Shown here piece after piece: positions 18,062 through 26,636 of a stretch of DNA of 64,000 bases (position 1 is its first letter; each line of letters begins with the position of its first letter). Origin of the DNA: Leadbetterella sp. (GTDB lineage Bacteria > Bacteroidota > Bacteroidia > Cytophagales > Spirosomataceae); the NCBI GenBank assembly GCA_019638185.1, contig JAHBUH010000009.1, positions 1-64,000 of the forward strand. Reading direction: 5' to 3'. The notes under the pieces were generated by a model. That model was not told the DNA's origin. It was given only the letters and a program-made list of their open reading frames with translations, and did not search any database. A program made the translations under genes and the position numbers.

Positions 18062-20473
18062 TTAAAGCACCGGGTATTGGTTCGGCTTCGCTTCCGACAT
18101 CAGCTCATACACCACATCAAATACGGTTTCGGTATTGGGTTTGGAGTAGTAATCGCCGTCGTTACCGTACGCGGGCCGGTGCGCCTGAGCGCTGATGGCC
18201 CGGGGTTTGGAATCGAGATAATGGTAGGCATCCTGCCCTTCCAGCACCTGCTGCATCATGTAGGCCGTACATCCCCCCGGCATATCTTCATCGGCAAACA
18301 CCACCCGGCCGGTCTTTTTAATGGAATCCAGGATCACGTGGTGAATATCAAAAGGCAGCAGGGTCTGTACGTCTATAACCTCCGTGCTGATGCCGAATTC
18401 AGCCAGCTGTTCAGCGGCTTTCTCCACGATCCGGCACATGGACCCATAGGTAACGACGGTGACATCGGAACCTTCCCGGATGATATCCGGTACGCCCAGG
18501 GGCTCACAGACCTCCTTCAGGTTAGACGGCATCTGCTCTTTTACCCGGTAGCTGTTCAGGCTTTCAATGATAAGCCCGGGGTCATCGCCTTTGAGGAGGG
18601 TATTGTAGAAACCGGCAGTCTTCACATAGTTTCGCGGCACTACCACGTGCATTCCCCGCAGGGAATTCACCATGACGGCAACGGGTGACCCCGAATGCCA
18701 GATACCTTCCAGCCGGTGGCCTCGGGTTCTGACGATCAGCGGAGCGCGCTGCTTGCCCACAGTACGGTATCGCAGGGAGGCCAGGTCATCTGTCAGGGTG
18801 GCCAGTGCATAATAGATGTAATCAAAGTACTGGATCTCCACGATGGGCCGCAGGCCACGCATGGCGGCACCGATGCCCTGCCCTATGATGGTGGTTTCCC
18901 GGATGCCGGTATCGGTTATTCTCAGCTCCCCGTATTTTTCCTGGAGGCCGGCAAAGCCCTGGTTCACATCACCGATCTTACCGATGTCTTCACCGATGGC
19001 AAACACCCGGGGATCTGATGCAAACAGGCCGTCAAAGTAGGTATTGATGATGGTACGGCCGTCTACCAGCTCGCTGTTTTCTTCATAGACCGGTGCTACC
19101 CGCGCCACTTTCAGAGGCGAATAGGGCGTTTCCGAATACAGGTGGCTATTAAATTTTTCCCGGTTCACCTGCTGCAGTTCTTCCAGCAAGCTGACGGCCT
19201 GGTCTCGGGCCTGGCCGTTTGGCATGATCCGGATAAACATTTTCAGGGCAGATATCCCTTCTTTACGGGTTTGGGAGGGGCCGGAAACCAGCTTGGTCCG
19301 GATTTTCTCCAGTACAGACGGGTGGCCGTTCACCTGGCCGGCATGCGCTGTAACCAGCGTGGCGATGCGGCCGTTATGGGTGTCGATCTCCCGGCGGTAT
19401 TCTTCCCAGGCCCTTTTCCGTTCAGCCTTCACCGACTGATCGGCTTCTTTTTCTATCCGTACCAGGTCTTCTTCTTGAGCCACCCCGTTTTCCAGGATCC
19501 AGTCGCGGAAGCGCGGGTTACAGTCAAAATCCTGTTCCCACTGCAAACGTTCCGCCGATTTATAGCGCTCATGGGAGCCGGATGCCGAGTGGCCCAGCTG
19601 CTGGGTGATCTCTTCCACATGCACCAGTACGGGGATGTATTCTTCCCGGGCCAGCCTTTCCGCCTCCCGGTAAGCCTGTATCAGCCCGGGATAATCCCAG
19701 CCTTTAGCGGTAATGATCCGGATGCCGTTAGTTCCGGCTTCTTTTTCAAACCCTTTCAGGGCTTCGGAAATACTCTCTTTTACGGTCTGGTATTTAATGG
19801 GCACGGAGATGCCGTAGCCGTCGTCCCATACGGAAACCACCAGCGGTACCTGCAGTACGCCGGCGGCGTTAATGGTCTCGAAAAACATTCCCTGGGAGGT
19901 GGAGGCATCGCCGATGGTGGCGTAGCATACTTCCCGGCCGTGATCGGAGAAAGGATTTTCTGCCTGCAGTTCTTTGACGTGGCGGTAAAGCCGGGAAGCA
20001 TAGGCCAGCCCCAATGAGCGCGGGATCTGCCCGGCGGTGGAGCTGACATCCATCACGCTGTTTTTCATTTTCTTCAGTTCCAGCCAGTTGCCCTTGTCAT
20101 CTATCCAGTGATTTCCGAAATGGCCGTTCATGGCGCGCCCGCCGGAATGTACATCATGATCCAGGTTAGCGTGTGCATACATCTGGGCAAAAAACTGCTG
20201 CCAGGTAAGTCCGCCAATGGCAGCCTGCAGGGTCTGGTCGCGGTAGTATCCTGACCGGTAGTCGCCCGGCTTAAAAACTTTCGCCAGTGCTATCTGGGCC
20301 AGCTCTTTTCCGTCGCCGAAAATCCCGAATTTCGCTTTCCCCATGAATACATCTTTCCGTCCTATCACACTGGCCACCCTGCTTTCACAGGCCAGCCGGT
20401 AGTCCCTGAGAATTTCTTCAACAGTGAGACCGATATCTCTGAAAGTAATGTTTTCAATAAGCATTTCACTCAT
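18062..20473 (-). CDS. Fused E1 alpha-beta subunit of 2-oxoacid (branched-chain type) dehydrogenase
   Basis: 803 residues joining both E1 subunits. The alpha half (about 1-400) has the thiamine diphosphate region GDASTSQGMFFETINAAG, with Asp for the usual second Gly, and the phosphorylation-loop-like QQLGHSASGSHERYKS. The beta half (about 465-803) starts NTYFDGLFASDPRVFAIGEDIGKIGDVNQGF and has EIQYFDYIYYALATLTDDLASLRYRT, then ADEDMPGGCTAYMMQQVLE. It decarboxylates a 2-oxoacid and passes the acyl group to lipoyl-E2. The alpha-beta fusion is usual in this phylum and is often annotated as 2-oxoisovalerate dehydrogenase. No E2 or E3 gene lies beside it. It is encoded alone on the minus strand. 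Confidence 0.92.
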   Translation of the reverse strand: MSEMLIENITFRDIGLTVEEILRDYRLACESRVASVIGRKDVFMGKAKFGIFGDGKELAQIALAKVFKPGDYRSGYYRDQTLQAAIGGLTWQQFFAQMYAHANLDHDVHSGGRAMNGHFGNHWIDDKGNWLELKKMKNSVMDVSSTAGQIPRSLGLAYASRLYRHVKELQAENPFSDHGREVCYATIGDASTSQGMFFETINAAGVLQVPLVVSVWDDGYGISVPIKYQTVKESISEALKGFEKEAGTNGIRIITAKGWDYPGLIQAYREAERLAREEYIPVLVHVEEITQQLGHSASGSHERYKSAERLQWEQDFDCNPRFRDWILENGVAQEEDLVRIEKEADQSVKAERKRAWEEYRREIDTHNGRIATLVTAHAGQVNGHPSVLEKIRTKLVSGPSQTRKEGISALKMFIRIMPNGQARDQAVSLLEELQQVNREKFNSHLYSETPYSPLKVARVAPVYEENSELVDGRTIINTYFDGLFASDPRVFAIGEDIGKIGDVNQGFAGLQEKYGELRITDTGIRETTIIGQGIGAAMRGLRPIVEIQYFDYIYYALATLTDDLASLRYRTVGKQRAPLIVRTRGHRLEGIWHSGSPVAVMVNSLRGMHVVVPRNYVKTAGFYNTLLKGDDPGLIIESLNSYRVKEQMPSNLKEVCEPLGVPDIIREGSDVTVVTYGSMCRIVEKAAEQLAEFGISTEVIDVQTLLPFDIHHVILDSIKKTGRVVFADEDMPGGCTAYMMQQVLEGQDAYHYLDSKPRAISAQAHRPAYGNDGDYYSKPNTETVFDVVYELMSEAKPNQYPVL

Positions 20474-20596
20474 AAGGTCTGTTTTTAGGTACGCGCATGT
20501 TCAATAGGCCCATGCCGTAAAATGATCAGGTTTCGTACGGTAAAGTTAACCTAAATTTTTTAAACTTTAGCTTTGTTAACGTGGTGTTAAAAATTT

Positions 20597-20625
20597 TTGT
20601 ACCCCGAAAAACTCTGTTTAATTTG
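20597..20625 (+). promoter_or_regulatory. Putative promoter of the DUF1573 gene
   Basis: TTG (20597-20599), 19 nt, then TAATTTG (20619-20625), one base short of the TAnnTTTG consensus; 46 nt before the start codon. Confidence 0.5.
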
Positions 20626-20671
20626 TATCGTTATTTAGGAACACCTTTATTAAACTAAAAACAATCTAACG

Positions 20672-21064
20672 ATGAAAAAATTATTTTTTACCCTGGTAGG
20701 GATTCTTTTTTTTGCAGTGGCCTCTCATGCGCAGGGAAAACTGAAGTTTAACAAAACCGTGCACGATTTCGGTAAAGTGAAAGAAGCGGGTGTGATCAAT
20801 TACTCTTTTGAGGTAACCAATGTGGGAACCGCTCCTGTAGTGATCACTAACGCACAGGCATCCTGCGGATGTACTACTCCTGAGTGGTCCAAAGATCCGA
20901 TCATGCCGGGTCAAACCAAGGCCCTTAAGGTAGGTTATGATACCAATGGCCGCCCGAATGCTTTCCACAAAACCATTACCGTGATCAGCAATGCGGAAAA
21001 CAGCCAGGAGGTTCTCACCATCAAAGGAGACGTGATCCCTAAGACAAAAACAGCAGGATCCTGA
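20672..21064 (+). CDS. Exported DUF1573 (immunoglobulin-like) protein
   Basis: 130 residues: a signal peptide (MKKLFFTLVGILFFAVASHA) followed by one DUF1573 Ig-like beta-sandwich. Conserved landmarks are FNKTVHDFGKVKEAG, FEVTNVGTAPVVITNAQASCGCTTPEW with its paired cysteines, and the closing FHKTITVISNAENSQEVLTIKGDV. Function unknown; members are abundant periplasmic or surface proteins in Bacteroidota. It has its own promoter and is followed by a strong terminator, so it is a single-gene unit and likely well expressed. Confidence 0.9.
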   Translation: MKKLFFTLVGILFFAVASHAQGKLKFNKTVHDFGKVKEAGVINYSFEVTNVGTAPVVITNAQASCGCTTPEWSKDPIMPGQTKALKVGYDTNGRPNAFHKTITVISNAENSQEVLTIKGDVIPKTKTAGS

Positions 21065-21087
21065 GAGCTTCGTAAGAAAAATTTGGT

Positions 21088-21125
21088 GAAAGCCGTCCGA
21101 AAATCGGGCGGCTTTCTTATTTTTA
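21088..21125 (+). terminator. Rho-independent terminator after the DUF1573 gene
   Basis: A 13-bp stem (GAAAGCCGTCCGA with TCGGGCGGCTTTC, one G-U pair), AAA loop, then TTATTTTT; 24 nt after the stop codon. Confidence 0.9.
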
Positions 21126-21158
21126 GGCAAATTAATCACTTTCTAACCATTGGGCTTT

Positions 21159-22364
21159 ATGACAATTCTTTGTATATGTACCTATTTTAAAGGCGTAGAC
21201 TTCCTGCGCTCGGCCAAAGAGGAAGGGAATACGGTTCTTTTGCTAACCAATAAAAAGCTGGAGGACAAAGCCTGGCCCCGGGAAAGTATAGATGAATTCT
21301 TTTACCTGGAAGATATTGAAAACAGCTTCAGCACCTACCGGACCATTGTGGAGGGCACGGCTTATATTTTCAGGAGCAGGAAGATAGACCTGGTGGTGGC
21401 GCTGGATGATTTTGATGTGGAGAAGGCTGCGCTGCTGCGGGAGCATTTCCGGATACCCGGCATGGGGCAGACCACGGCGCGGTATTTTCGTGACAAGCTG
21501 GCCATGCGGATGCAGGCCCGTGACCGGGCTATTCCCGTGCCGCAGTTCAGCTCCCTGTTTAATGACCTGGACATCACCCACTACCTGGACACCGTGCCCG
21601 GCCCGTGGATCGTGAAGCCTCGCTCCGAAGCCTCCGCTACCGGAATTAAGAAAGTGATGAGCCGGGAAGAGGCCTGGGAGCATATTCACAGCCTGGGCGA
21701 TAACCGGCATAATTTCCTGATCGAGTCTTTTAAACCCGGCGACGTCTATCATGTGGATTCCCTGGTGTATGAAAGCAAAGTGATCTTTGAACGGTGCAGC
21801 CAGTACCTGAGTACGCCTTTTGAGGTGGCGCACGGCGGCGGGATTTTCCGGTCGGTAACCGTGGAGCACGGCTCCCTGGACCAGGAGGCCCTTTCCCTGA
21901 TCAATCACCAGGTAATAGAGGCGTTCGGGCTGCGGTTCTCGGCCGTGCATACCGAGATCATCAAGTGTCACAGCGACGGCAATTATTACTTCCTGGAAAC
22001 CGCATCCCGGGTAGGCGGTGCACACCTGGCTGATATGGTGGAAGCCTCTTCCGGCGTGAACCTCTGGAAAGAATGGGCCCGGATAGAAACGGCGGTAGGT
22101 AATAACACCAAATATAAATTACCTAAGGTCAGCAAGGATTACTCGGGTATCCTGATCTCTCTTTCCGGGCACAAGCACCCGGACATGAGCCCTTTTAATG
22201 ATCCGGAGATCGTATGGACCATGGATGACGAGTATCATGTGGGGCTGATCGTAAAATCCAAAACCCGGAAGAGGGTGATAGAACTGCTGGATAAATACGC
22301 CTACATGGTGATGGAGCTGGGTTACCATGCTTCCGCACCGGCACCGGATAAAACCCAGCACTAA
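21159..22364 (+). CDS. ATP-grasp domain protein, substrate unknown
   Basis: 401 residues from the ATG at 21159 (MTILCICTYFKGVDFL); a TTG 9 nt upstream is less likely. The N-terminal 90 residues form a Rossmann-like pre-ATP-grasp domain (VVALDDFDVEKAALLREHF). The ATP-grasp core follows with DKLAMRMQARDRAIPVP, the ATP-lysine region WIVKPRSEASATGI, a hinge FLIESFKPGDVYHVD, and the metal-binding region FSAVHTEIIKCH..YYFLETASRVGG. It is related to carboxylate-amine ligases of the carnosine-synthase/BtrJ-like group and should form an amide or similar bond using ATP. No biosynthetic partner is beside it, so it is an orphan ligase. A GreA/B-like gene follows after 48 nt. Confidence 0.82.
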   Translation: MTILCICTYFKGVDFLRSAKEEGNTVLLLTNKKLEDKAWPRESIDEFFYLEDIENSFSTYRTIVEGTAYIFRSRKIDLVVALDDFDVEKAALLREHFRIPGMGQTTARYFRDKLAMRMQARDRAIPVPQFSSLFNDLDITHYLDTVPGPWIVKPRSEASATGIKKVMSREEAWEHIHSLGDNRHNFLIESFKPGDVYHVDSLVYESKVIFERCSQYLSTPFEVAHGGGIFRSVTVEHGSLDQEALSLINHQVIEAFGLRFSAVHTEIIKCHSDGNYYFLETASRVGGAHLADMVEASSGVNLWKEWARIETAVGNNTKYKLPKVSKDYSGILISLSGHKHPDMSPFNDPEIVWTMDDEYHVGLIVKSKTRKRVIELLDKYAYMVMELGYHASAPAPDKTQH

Positions 22365-22412
22365 TGTCGGCACCGGTTTATAGTACTACATCCCAGATAA
22401 CGCCGGTCCACC

Positions 22413-22859
22413 GTGGATAAACAGGAGGTGGTTACCCGGGCACGCAGCCTTTTCCGGCAAAGACTGGAAGAGCTGGAGCAGCATATCCTCACCGTTCAGC
22501 AGTCGGCTAACCAGGAATCAAAAAGCAGCATGGGCGATAAGTACGAAACCGGCCGGGCCATGGCCCAAAATGAGGTGTTTATGCTCCGCACGCAGCATGA
22601 AAACCTGAAGCAGGAGCTCAGCCGGTTTGAAGGAACTGACTTTACCTTATGGCGGGAGGAGTGTGCAGCCGGAAGCCTGGTCCAAACGGGCAACGGGTGG
22701 TTTTTGTTATCCGCCGCACTGGGGAAGGTTCCGGTTCCCGGGCAGGCAGTGATGTGCATTTCGCTGGATTCTCCTTTGGGGAAAGCCCTGATGGGGAAGA
22801 AGAAAGAAGAGACGTTTTCAGTGAATGGTAAGGAAAACCGGGTTTTAGATATCCTTTAA
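22413..22859 (+). CDS. GreA/GreB-like C-terminal domain protein
   Basis: 148 residues from a GTG start. The first 75 residues are charged and likely coiled-coil (ARSLFRQRLEELEQHI, then SSMGDKYETGRAMAQNEVF). The C-terminus reads ISLDSPLGKALMGKKKEETFSVNG..RVLDI, the FKBP-like domain signature of transcript cleavage factors GreA and GreB. Proteins of this shape in Bacteroidota have often been mislabelled 3-oxoacyl-ACP synthase, but nothing here resembles a ketosynthase. It may bind the RNA polymerase secondary channel; this is inference. It lies after the ATP-grasp gene and is convergent with the metallo-hydrolase. Confidence 0.72.
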   Translation: MDKQEVVTRARSLFRQRLEELEQHILTVQQSANQESKSSMGDKYETGRAMAQNEVFMLRTQHENLKQELSRFEGTDFTLWREECAAGSLVQTGNGWFLLSAALGKVPVPGQAVMCISLDSPLGKALMGKKKEETFSVNGKENRVLDIL

Positions 22860-22929
22860 CAGAGTGGCTCTTCGATAAGCTTTTTTTACTAAGGGTACAA
22901 AGTATTTTGCACAAAGAACCCAACGGATT

Positions 22930-23691
22930 TTATCCCTTTACAGTCAGGCCGTCATAGGCCAGGCGGATGTTAGCGGGGAGCTCTTTTTCCACCTCATAAT
23001 GGAGGCCCAGCTTGTGGCTGATGTGGGTGAAGTAGGTGGTTTCTGCCTGCAGTTCCTGCGCCAGGGCTACGGCTTCGGCCAGGGTAAAATGGGAAATGTG
23101 AGGGGTGCGCTGAAGGGCATTCAGGACCAGCACCCGCGAGCCTTTTATTTTTTCTTTTTCCTGTTCGGAAATAAAATTGGCGTCAGTGATGTAGGTGATA
23201 TCCCCTACCCGGAAGCCCAGCACCGGCAGCTGGTGGTGCCTGACCTCTATGGGCCGGATGGTGAGATCGCCTATAGGGAAAGGCTCATTGTCAATGGCGT
23301 GCGTAGTTATCAGCGGCACGCCGGGATAGGGATTTTCCGCAAAAATATAACCAAATTCCCGCCGGAGCTGGTCCAGTACATGCGGCCGGGCGTAGAGGGG
23401 AATGTACTCCTTTTTGCCCCGGAGATAATTATAAGGACGGATGTCGTCAAGCCCGGCGGTGTGATCCTTATGCTCATGGGTATAAAGTACGGCATCAATC
23501 CGGACCCGGCCCATGCGCAGCATCTGCTGGCGGAAATCCGGACCGGTATCAATCACCACGCAGGTATTTTCCGAACGGATCAGTACCGACGATCTCAGGC
23601 GTTTGTCGCGGTAATCTACCGAACGGCAAACCTCGCACGTACAAGTCAGAACAGGCACCCCCGAAGAAGTGCCTGTCCCTAAAAACGTCAT
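22930..23691 (-). CDS. PhnP-like MBL-fold metallo-hydrolase
   Basis: The ATG at 23689-23691 (MTFLGTGTSSGVPVL) is preferred over an upstream GTG; 253 residues. The zinc motif HEHKDHTAGLDD is intact, and TDANFISEQEKEKI, HISHFTLAEAVALAQ and YFTHISHKLGLH supply the later ligands. A CTCEVC cysteine pair near residues 18-23 may bind a structural metal, as in PhnP-type phosphodiesterases. It probably cleaves cyclic or small phosphodiesters or related compounds in the cytosol; the true substrate is unknown. A response-regulator gene precedes it with a 16-nt gap on the same strand. Confidence 0.88.
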   Translation of the reverse strand: MTFLGTGTSSGVPVLTCTCEVCRSVDYRDKRLRSSVLIRSENTCVVIDTGPDFRQQMLRMGRVRIDAVLYTHEHKDHTAGLDDIRPYNYLRGKKEYIPLYARPHVLDQLRREFGYIFAENPYPGVPLITTHAIDNEPFPIGDLTIRPIEVRHHQLPVLGFRVGDITYITDANFISEQEKEKIKGSRVLVLNALQRTPHISHFTLAEAVALAQELQAETTYFTHISHKLGLHYEVEKELPANIRLAYDGLTVKG

Positions 23692-23707
23692 ACTGACCAC
23701 TGCTTTT

Positions 23708-24088
23708 TCACTTATCGGTAAGGTCTTTTACCACCATTACCAGCTTATCAAAATTAAGCGGCTTCATCAGTACCTCATTAAAGCCGGCTTCTTTAAATTC
23801 TTCTTCGGAGTAGTTCCGGGCATTGCCTGTAATAGCCACCACCGGTACCTTCGCTTTGTCTTTATCGGCAAGGGCGCGGATGGCCTTCACACTTTCCATA
23901 CCATCCATTACGGGCATATTGATGTCCAGAAGTATGATATCAAAATGCTCCTTTTGCAGCATTTGCAATACCTGTTCCCCATTTTTCACGGCCGTTATTT
24001 CAAAATTCTGAAATTCCAGGATCTTCTTTACCAGGTTCTGGATGACGGAACTGTCTTCAGCTATAAGCACCCTGTTTGGAGTAGGCAT
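23708..24088 (-). CDS. Single-domain response regulator (CheY-like)
   Basis: The start is the ATG at 24086-24088 (MPTPNRVLIAEDSSVIQNLV), giving 126 residues, exactly one receiver domain. The acidic pair is in LIAEDSS, the phospho-acceptor Asp in IILLDINMPVMDG, the switch Thr in VVAITGNA, and the conserved Lys in VLMKPLNFDKL. No output domain, so it acts by protein contact, as CheY or as a phosphorelay shuttle. No histidine kinase is in the window. Two tandem TATATTTG boxes lie upstream. Confidence 0.92.
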   Translation of the reverse strand: MPTPNRVLIAEDSSVIQNLVKKILEFQNFEITAVKNGEQVLQMLQKEHFDIILLDINMPVMDGMESVKAIRALADKDKAKVPVVAITGNARNYSEEEFKEAGFNEVLMKPLNFDKLVMVVKDLTDK

Positions 24089-24109
24089 ATCTAAAAAGTT
24101 TATTTTCCT

Positions 24110-24128
24110 CAAATATAGACCAAATATA
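24110..24128 (-). promoter_or_regulatory. Tandem -7 boxes upstream of the response regulator
   Basis: On the minus strand TATATTTG occurs twice (24121-24128 and 24110-24117), both perfect TAnnTTTG matches, 21 to 32 nt before the start codon. No clear TTG -33 element accompanies either. Confidence 0.4.
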
Positions 24129-24176
24129 GATTTTAAAAAAGTAGGATTATAATTAATTTTGGGCAAAAAATGCCTT

Positions 24177-24956
24177 TTGGAACAAATTAACCTCAGGCCG
24201 GGCCGGAAAATTTACTTTGCCTCTGATTTTCATTTGGGAGCTCCTGATCCGGAAAAGAGCAGGCAGCGGGAAAAAATGATCTGCCACTGGCTGGATATGA
24301 TCAAAGCTGACGTGCAGGTGATCTTCCTGGTGGGCGACCTCTTTGATTTCTGGTTTGAACATAAGCACGTGATCCCCAAAGGCTATTCCCGCCTCTTCGG
24401 CAAGCTGGCCGAACTGACAGATGCCGGCATCCGCCTGATCATTTTCCAGGGCAATCACGACATGTGGATGCGGGATTATTTCACGCAGGAGTTTGGCGCG
24501 GAGATCTACCGCGCCCCCCGTGAATACCTTGTGAACGGGAAACGCCTCTATGTGGGCCACGGTGACGGCCTGGGCCCGGGTGACCGCACCTACAAATTCC
24601 TGAAAGTGATTTTTGAAAGCCGGCTGTGCCGCTGGCTTTTCCGGAACCTGCTCCACCCTGACCTCAGCCTGTGGCTGGGTTATACCTGGGCCGGCCACTC
24701 CTGGAAAAAGCACGATAAGGAGGAAGATTATGACAGCTTTATTTCCAAAGAAAAAGAGCTGCTATACCTGTACTGCATGGAGGAAGAACAGAAAGAGCAC
24801 CGCGATTATTACGTTTTCGGGCACCGCCACCAGAAGCTGGATATCCGGCTGTCGGAGAACAGCCGGTATGTTAATCTCGGCGACTGGATCCGGTTTTTTT
24901 CGTATGCGGTGTTTGACGGGGAGGAGTTACGGCTGGAGGATTATACCGGTAAATAG
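24177..24956 (+). CDS. lpxH: UDP-2,3-diacylglucosamine diphosphatase
   Basis: There is no ATG near the N-terminus; I choose the TTG at 24177, which leaves about ten residues before KIYFASDFHLG. A further TTG at 24159 lies inside a TAATTTTG promoter-like box (24154-24161). About 259 residues. All metallophosphoesterase motifs of LpxH are present: DFHLG, VGDLFDFW, GNHDMW, GHGDGLGPGD and FGHRHQ. It removes UMP from UDP-diacyl-GlcN to give lipid X in lipid A synthesis at the inner membrane. It is divergent from the response regulator and convergent with the oxidoreductase gene. Confidence 0.92.
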   Translation: MEQINLRPGRKIYFASDFHLGAPDPEKSRQREKMICHWLDMIKADVQVIFLVGDLFDFWFEHKHVIPKGYSRLFGKLAELTDAGIRLIIFQGNHDMWMRDYFTQEFGAEIYRAPREYLVNGKRLYVGHGDGLGPGDRTYKFLKVIFESRLCRWLFRNLLHPDLSLWLGYTWAGHSWKKHDKEEDYDSFISKEKELLYLYCMEEEQKEHRDYYVFGHRHQKLDIRLSENSRYVNLGDWIRFFSYAVFDGEELRLEDYTGK

Positions 24957-25049
24957 CAATCCCGGCCTCATCCGGCCTGACCACGGGTGTGTGTCAAACC
25001 GAACGAAGCCGGGATACGCGGATCACTACGAACCCGGACGCCCCTGATT

Positions 25050-26504
25050 CTACATCTCCCAGCCTTTCCGGTATTTCCGGGTTACAAACTGGTTAGCTTC
25101 TTCCATGTTAGTGATGCGCATGTTTTCACCATCCCACAGCAGTTTTCTGCGGGCAAAGAAGTCCCAGGCGCCTTTTTCATTCTGCTTCCGCAACATATAG
25201 CTCCGGATGGCCAGGTTACCCATAAGCACGGTTTCCGTCATGGGGCCGGCGTAGTCAAATGACGAGGTCAGGCCTTTGTGTTCTTTGCTGTTAAAGCCGG
25301 CTTTACAGGCGTCTACCCACAGCCTTTGATGACCGTATTCAGGCTCTCTTTCACCGGTGGGTTCCTGGGGAAATTCGGTGGTGCCGTTATTCAGGTACAG
25401 CTTCGGAGTGAATGGCGAGCTGTCGTTAATATTGGTAGAAATAATTCCTTTTTCACCGATCATCAGCACCCCGTTAGCGCTTCCGGGGCCACCGATATCG
25501 TGGTCTGCCGGGATGATCCCGGGATGAGGTGGCCGCAGTCCGCCGTCCATCCAGGTCATTTCTATTTTGGATGCATTTTTCTTCGTGGCATTGAAATGCA
25601 GGGTGATGATGGACGACGGCGGGGCGCCTTCCGGGTTATAGTCGGCGTTCCACATTTTGGAGAACACAGAACCCACACTGCATTCCGCATCCGTAGGATA
25701 CATCAGTCCGAGGGTACGGAAGGGGATATCGATCAGGTGGCAGCCCACGTCTCCCAGGGCGCCGGTACCATAATCCCACCAACCCCGCCAGTTAAAGGGG
25801 TGCATGTTAGGAATGTACGGTTTTTCTTCAGCCGGCCCCAGCCACAGGTCCCAGTTCAGGTCTTTAGGCTTCTGGCTGGCATCAGGCAGGGGCATGGGAT
25901 TTCCCTGGGGCCACACGGGGCGGTTAGTCCAGATCTGCACTTTGGTTACTTTCCCGATCTTCCCGGAGTCTACCCAGGCCTGAACATTTTTTAAGAGGGG
26001 GTTAGAGCCGCCCTGGTTTCCCATCTGGGTCACTACTTTATATTGACGGGCCATGCGGGTCAGCATCCTGGCCTCGCTGATATTGTGGGTCATGGGTTTC
26101 TGCACATACACGTGCTTACCCCGCTGCATGGCGAATGACGCCGCCGGGCCATGCACGTGATCGGGCGTGGAGATAGTAACGGCGTCTATCTCCTTCATTT
26201 CTTCCAACATGATGCGGTAGTCTGCATACAGTTTGGCATTAGGGAAGTCTTTCACACTGGCTGACGCACTGCCGGAGAAGTCCACGTCACACAGGGCGGC
26301 TACCCTTTCCCTGCCGTTTACGGAGGCATTCTTAATATCACTCCGGCCCTTTCCGCCGGCGCCGATGGCTGCCAGCACGAGCTGGTCACTGGGTGCTGTA
26401 AATCCCGGCCCGCCCAGCACGTGCCGCGGCACAATGTAAAAGCCCGCAGCGGCCAGGCTTCCTTTCCGGAGAAATTCCCGCCTTGAATGGTCTGTTTTTT
26501 TCAT
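25050..26504 (-). CDS. Tat-exported Gfo/Idh/MocA family oxidoreductase
   Basis: 484 residues. A twin-arginine signal (RREFLRKGSLAAAGFYIVP) is followed by a Rossmann NAD(P)-binding domain (LAAIGAGGKGRSDIKNA) and the family motif VYVQKPMTHNISEARML, with QKP in place of the classic EKP. The second half is the Gfo/Idh/MocA C-terminal domain (WRGWWDYGTGALGDVGCHLIDIPFRTL), a stretch usual for the large Bacteroidota and Planctomycetota secreted members. These enzymes oxidise or epimerise sugars and glycosides, and Tat export implies the cofactor is loaded before export. With the DUF1080 protein elsewhere in the window it could serve a keto-sugar route; the link is inference. Monocistronic. Confidence 0.92.
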   Translation of the reverse strand: MKKTDHSRREFLRKGSLAAAGFYIVPRHVLGGPGFTAPSDQLVLAAIGAGGKGRSDIKNASVNGRERVAALCDVDFSGSASASVKDFPNAKLYADYRIMLEEMKEIDAVTISTPDHVHGPAASFAMQRGKHVYVQKPMTHNISEARMLTRMARQYKVVTQMGNQGGSNPLLKNVQAWVDSGKIGKVTKVQIWTNRPVWPQGNPMPLPDASQKPKDLNWDLWLGPAEEKPYIPNMHPFNWRGWWDYGTGALGDVGCHLIDIPFRTLGLMYPTDAECSVGSVFSKMWNADYNPEGAPPSSIITLHFNATKKNASKIEMTWMDGGLRPPHPGIIPADHDIGGPGSANGVLMIGEKGIISTNINDSSPFTPKLYLNNGTTEFPQEPTGEREPEYGHQRLWVDACKAGFNSKEHKGLTSSFDYAGPMTETVLMGNLAIRSYMLRKQNEKGAWDFFARRKLLWDGENMRITNMEEANQFVTRKYRKGWEM

Positions 26505-26636
26505 AAGGTTTTACGAATAGTTTTTCCAAATTACCGACATTTTTCTGAAACCTCCATAGATCATTTAACCTATAATTTGTGAGAGGTCAAAATCCAAGGT
26601 CCCAAGGAGGGTTGAGCAGGGGATATGGCTGATTTT

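Noticed and set aside
19142-20017. A 291-codon open frame on the plus strand opposite the E1 gene
   Set aside because: It is antisense to a gene with clear thiamine-enzyme motifs, and its product has no recognisable domain. Long antisense frames are common in such G/C-rich codon usage.
21243-22025. A 260-codon minus-strand frame opposite the ATP-grasp gene
   Set aside because: No motif, no promoter, and it lies wholly inside a well-supported gene.
24959-25015. 8-bp inverted repeat between lpxH and the Gfo/Idh/MocA gene
   Set aside because: The loop is over 40 nt and no T-tract follows, so it is not a credible terminator.
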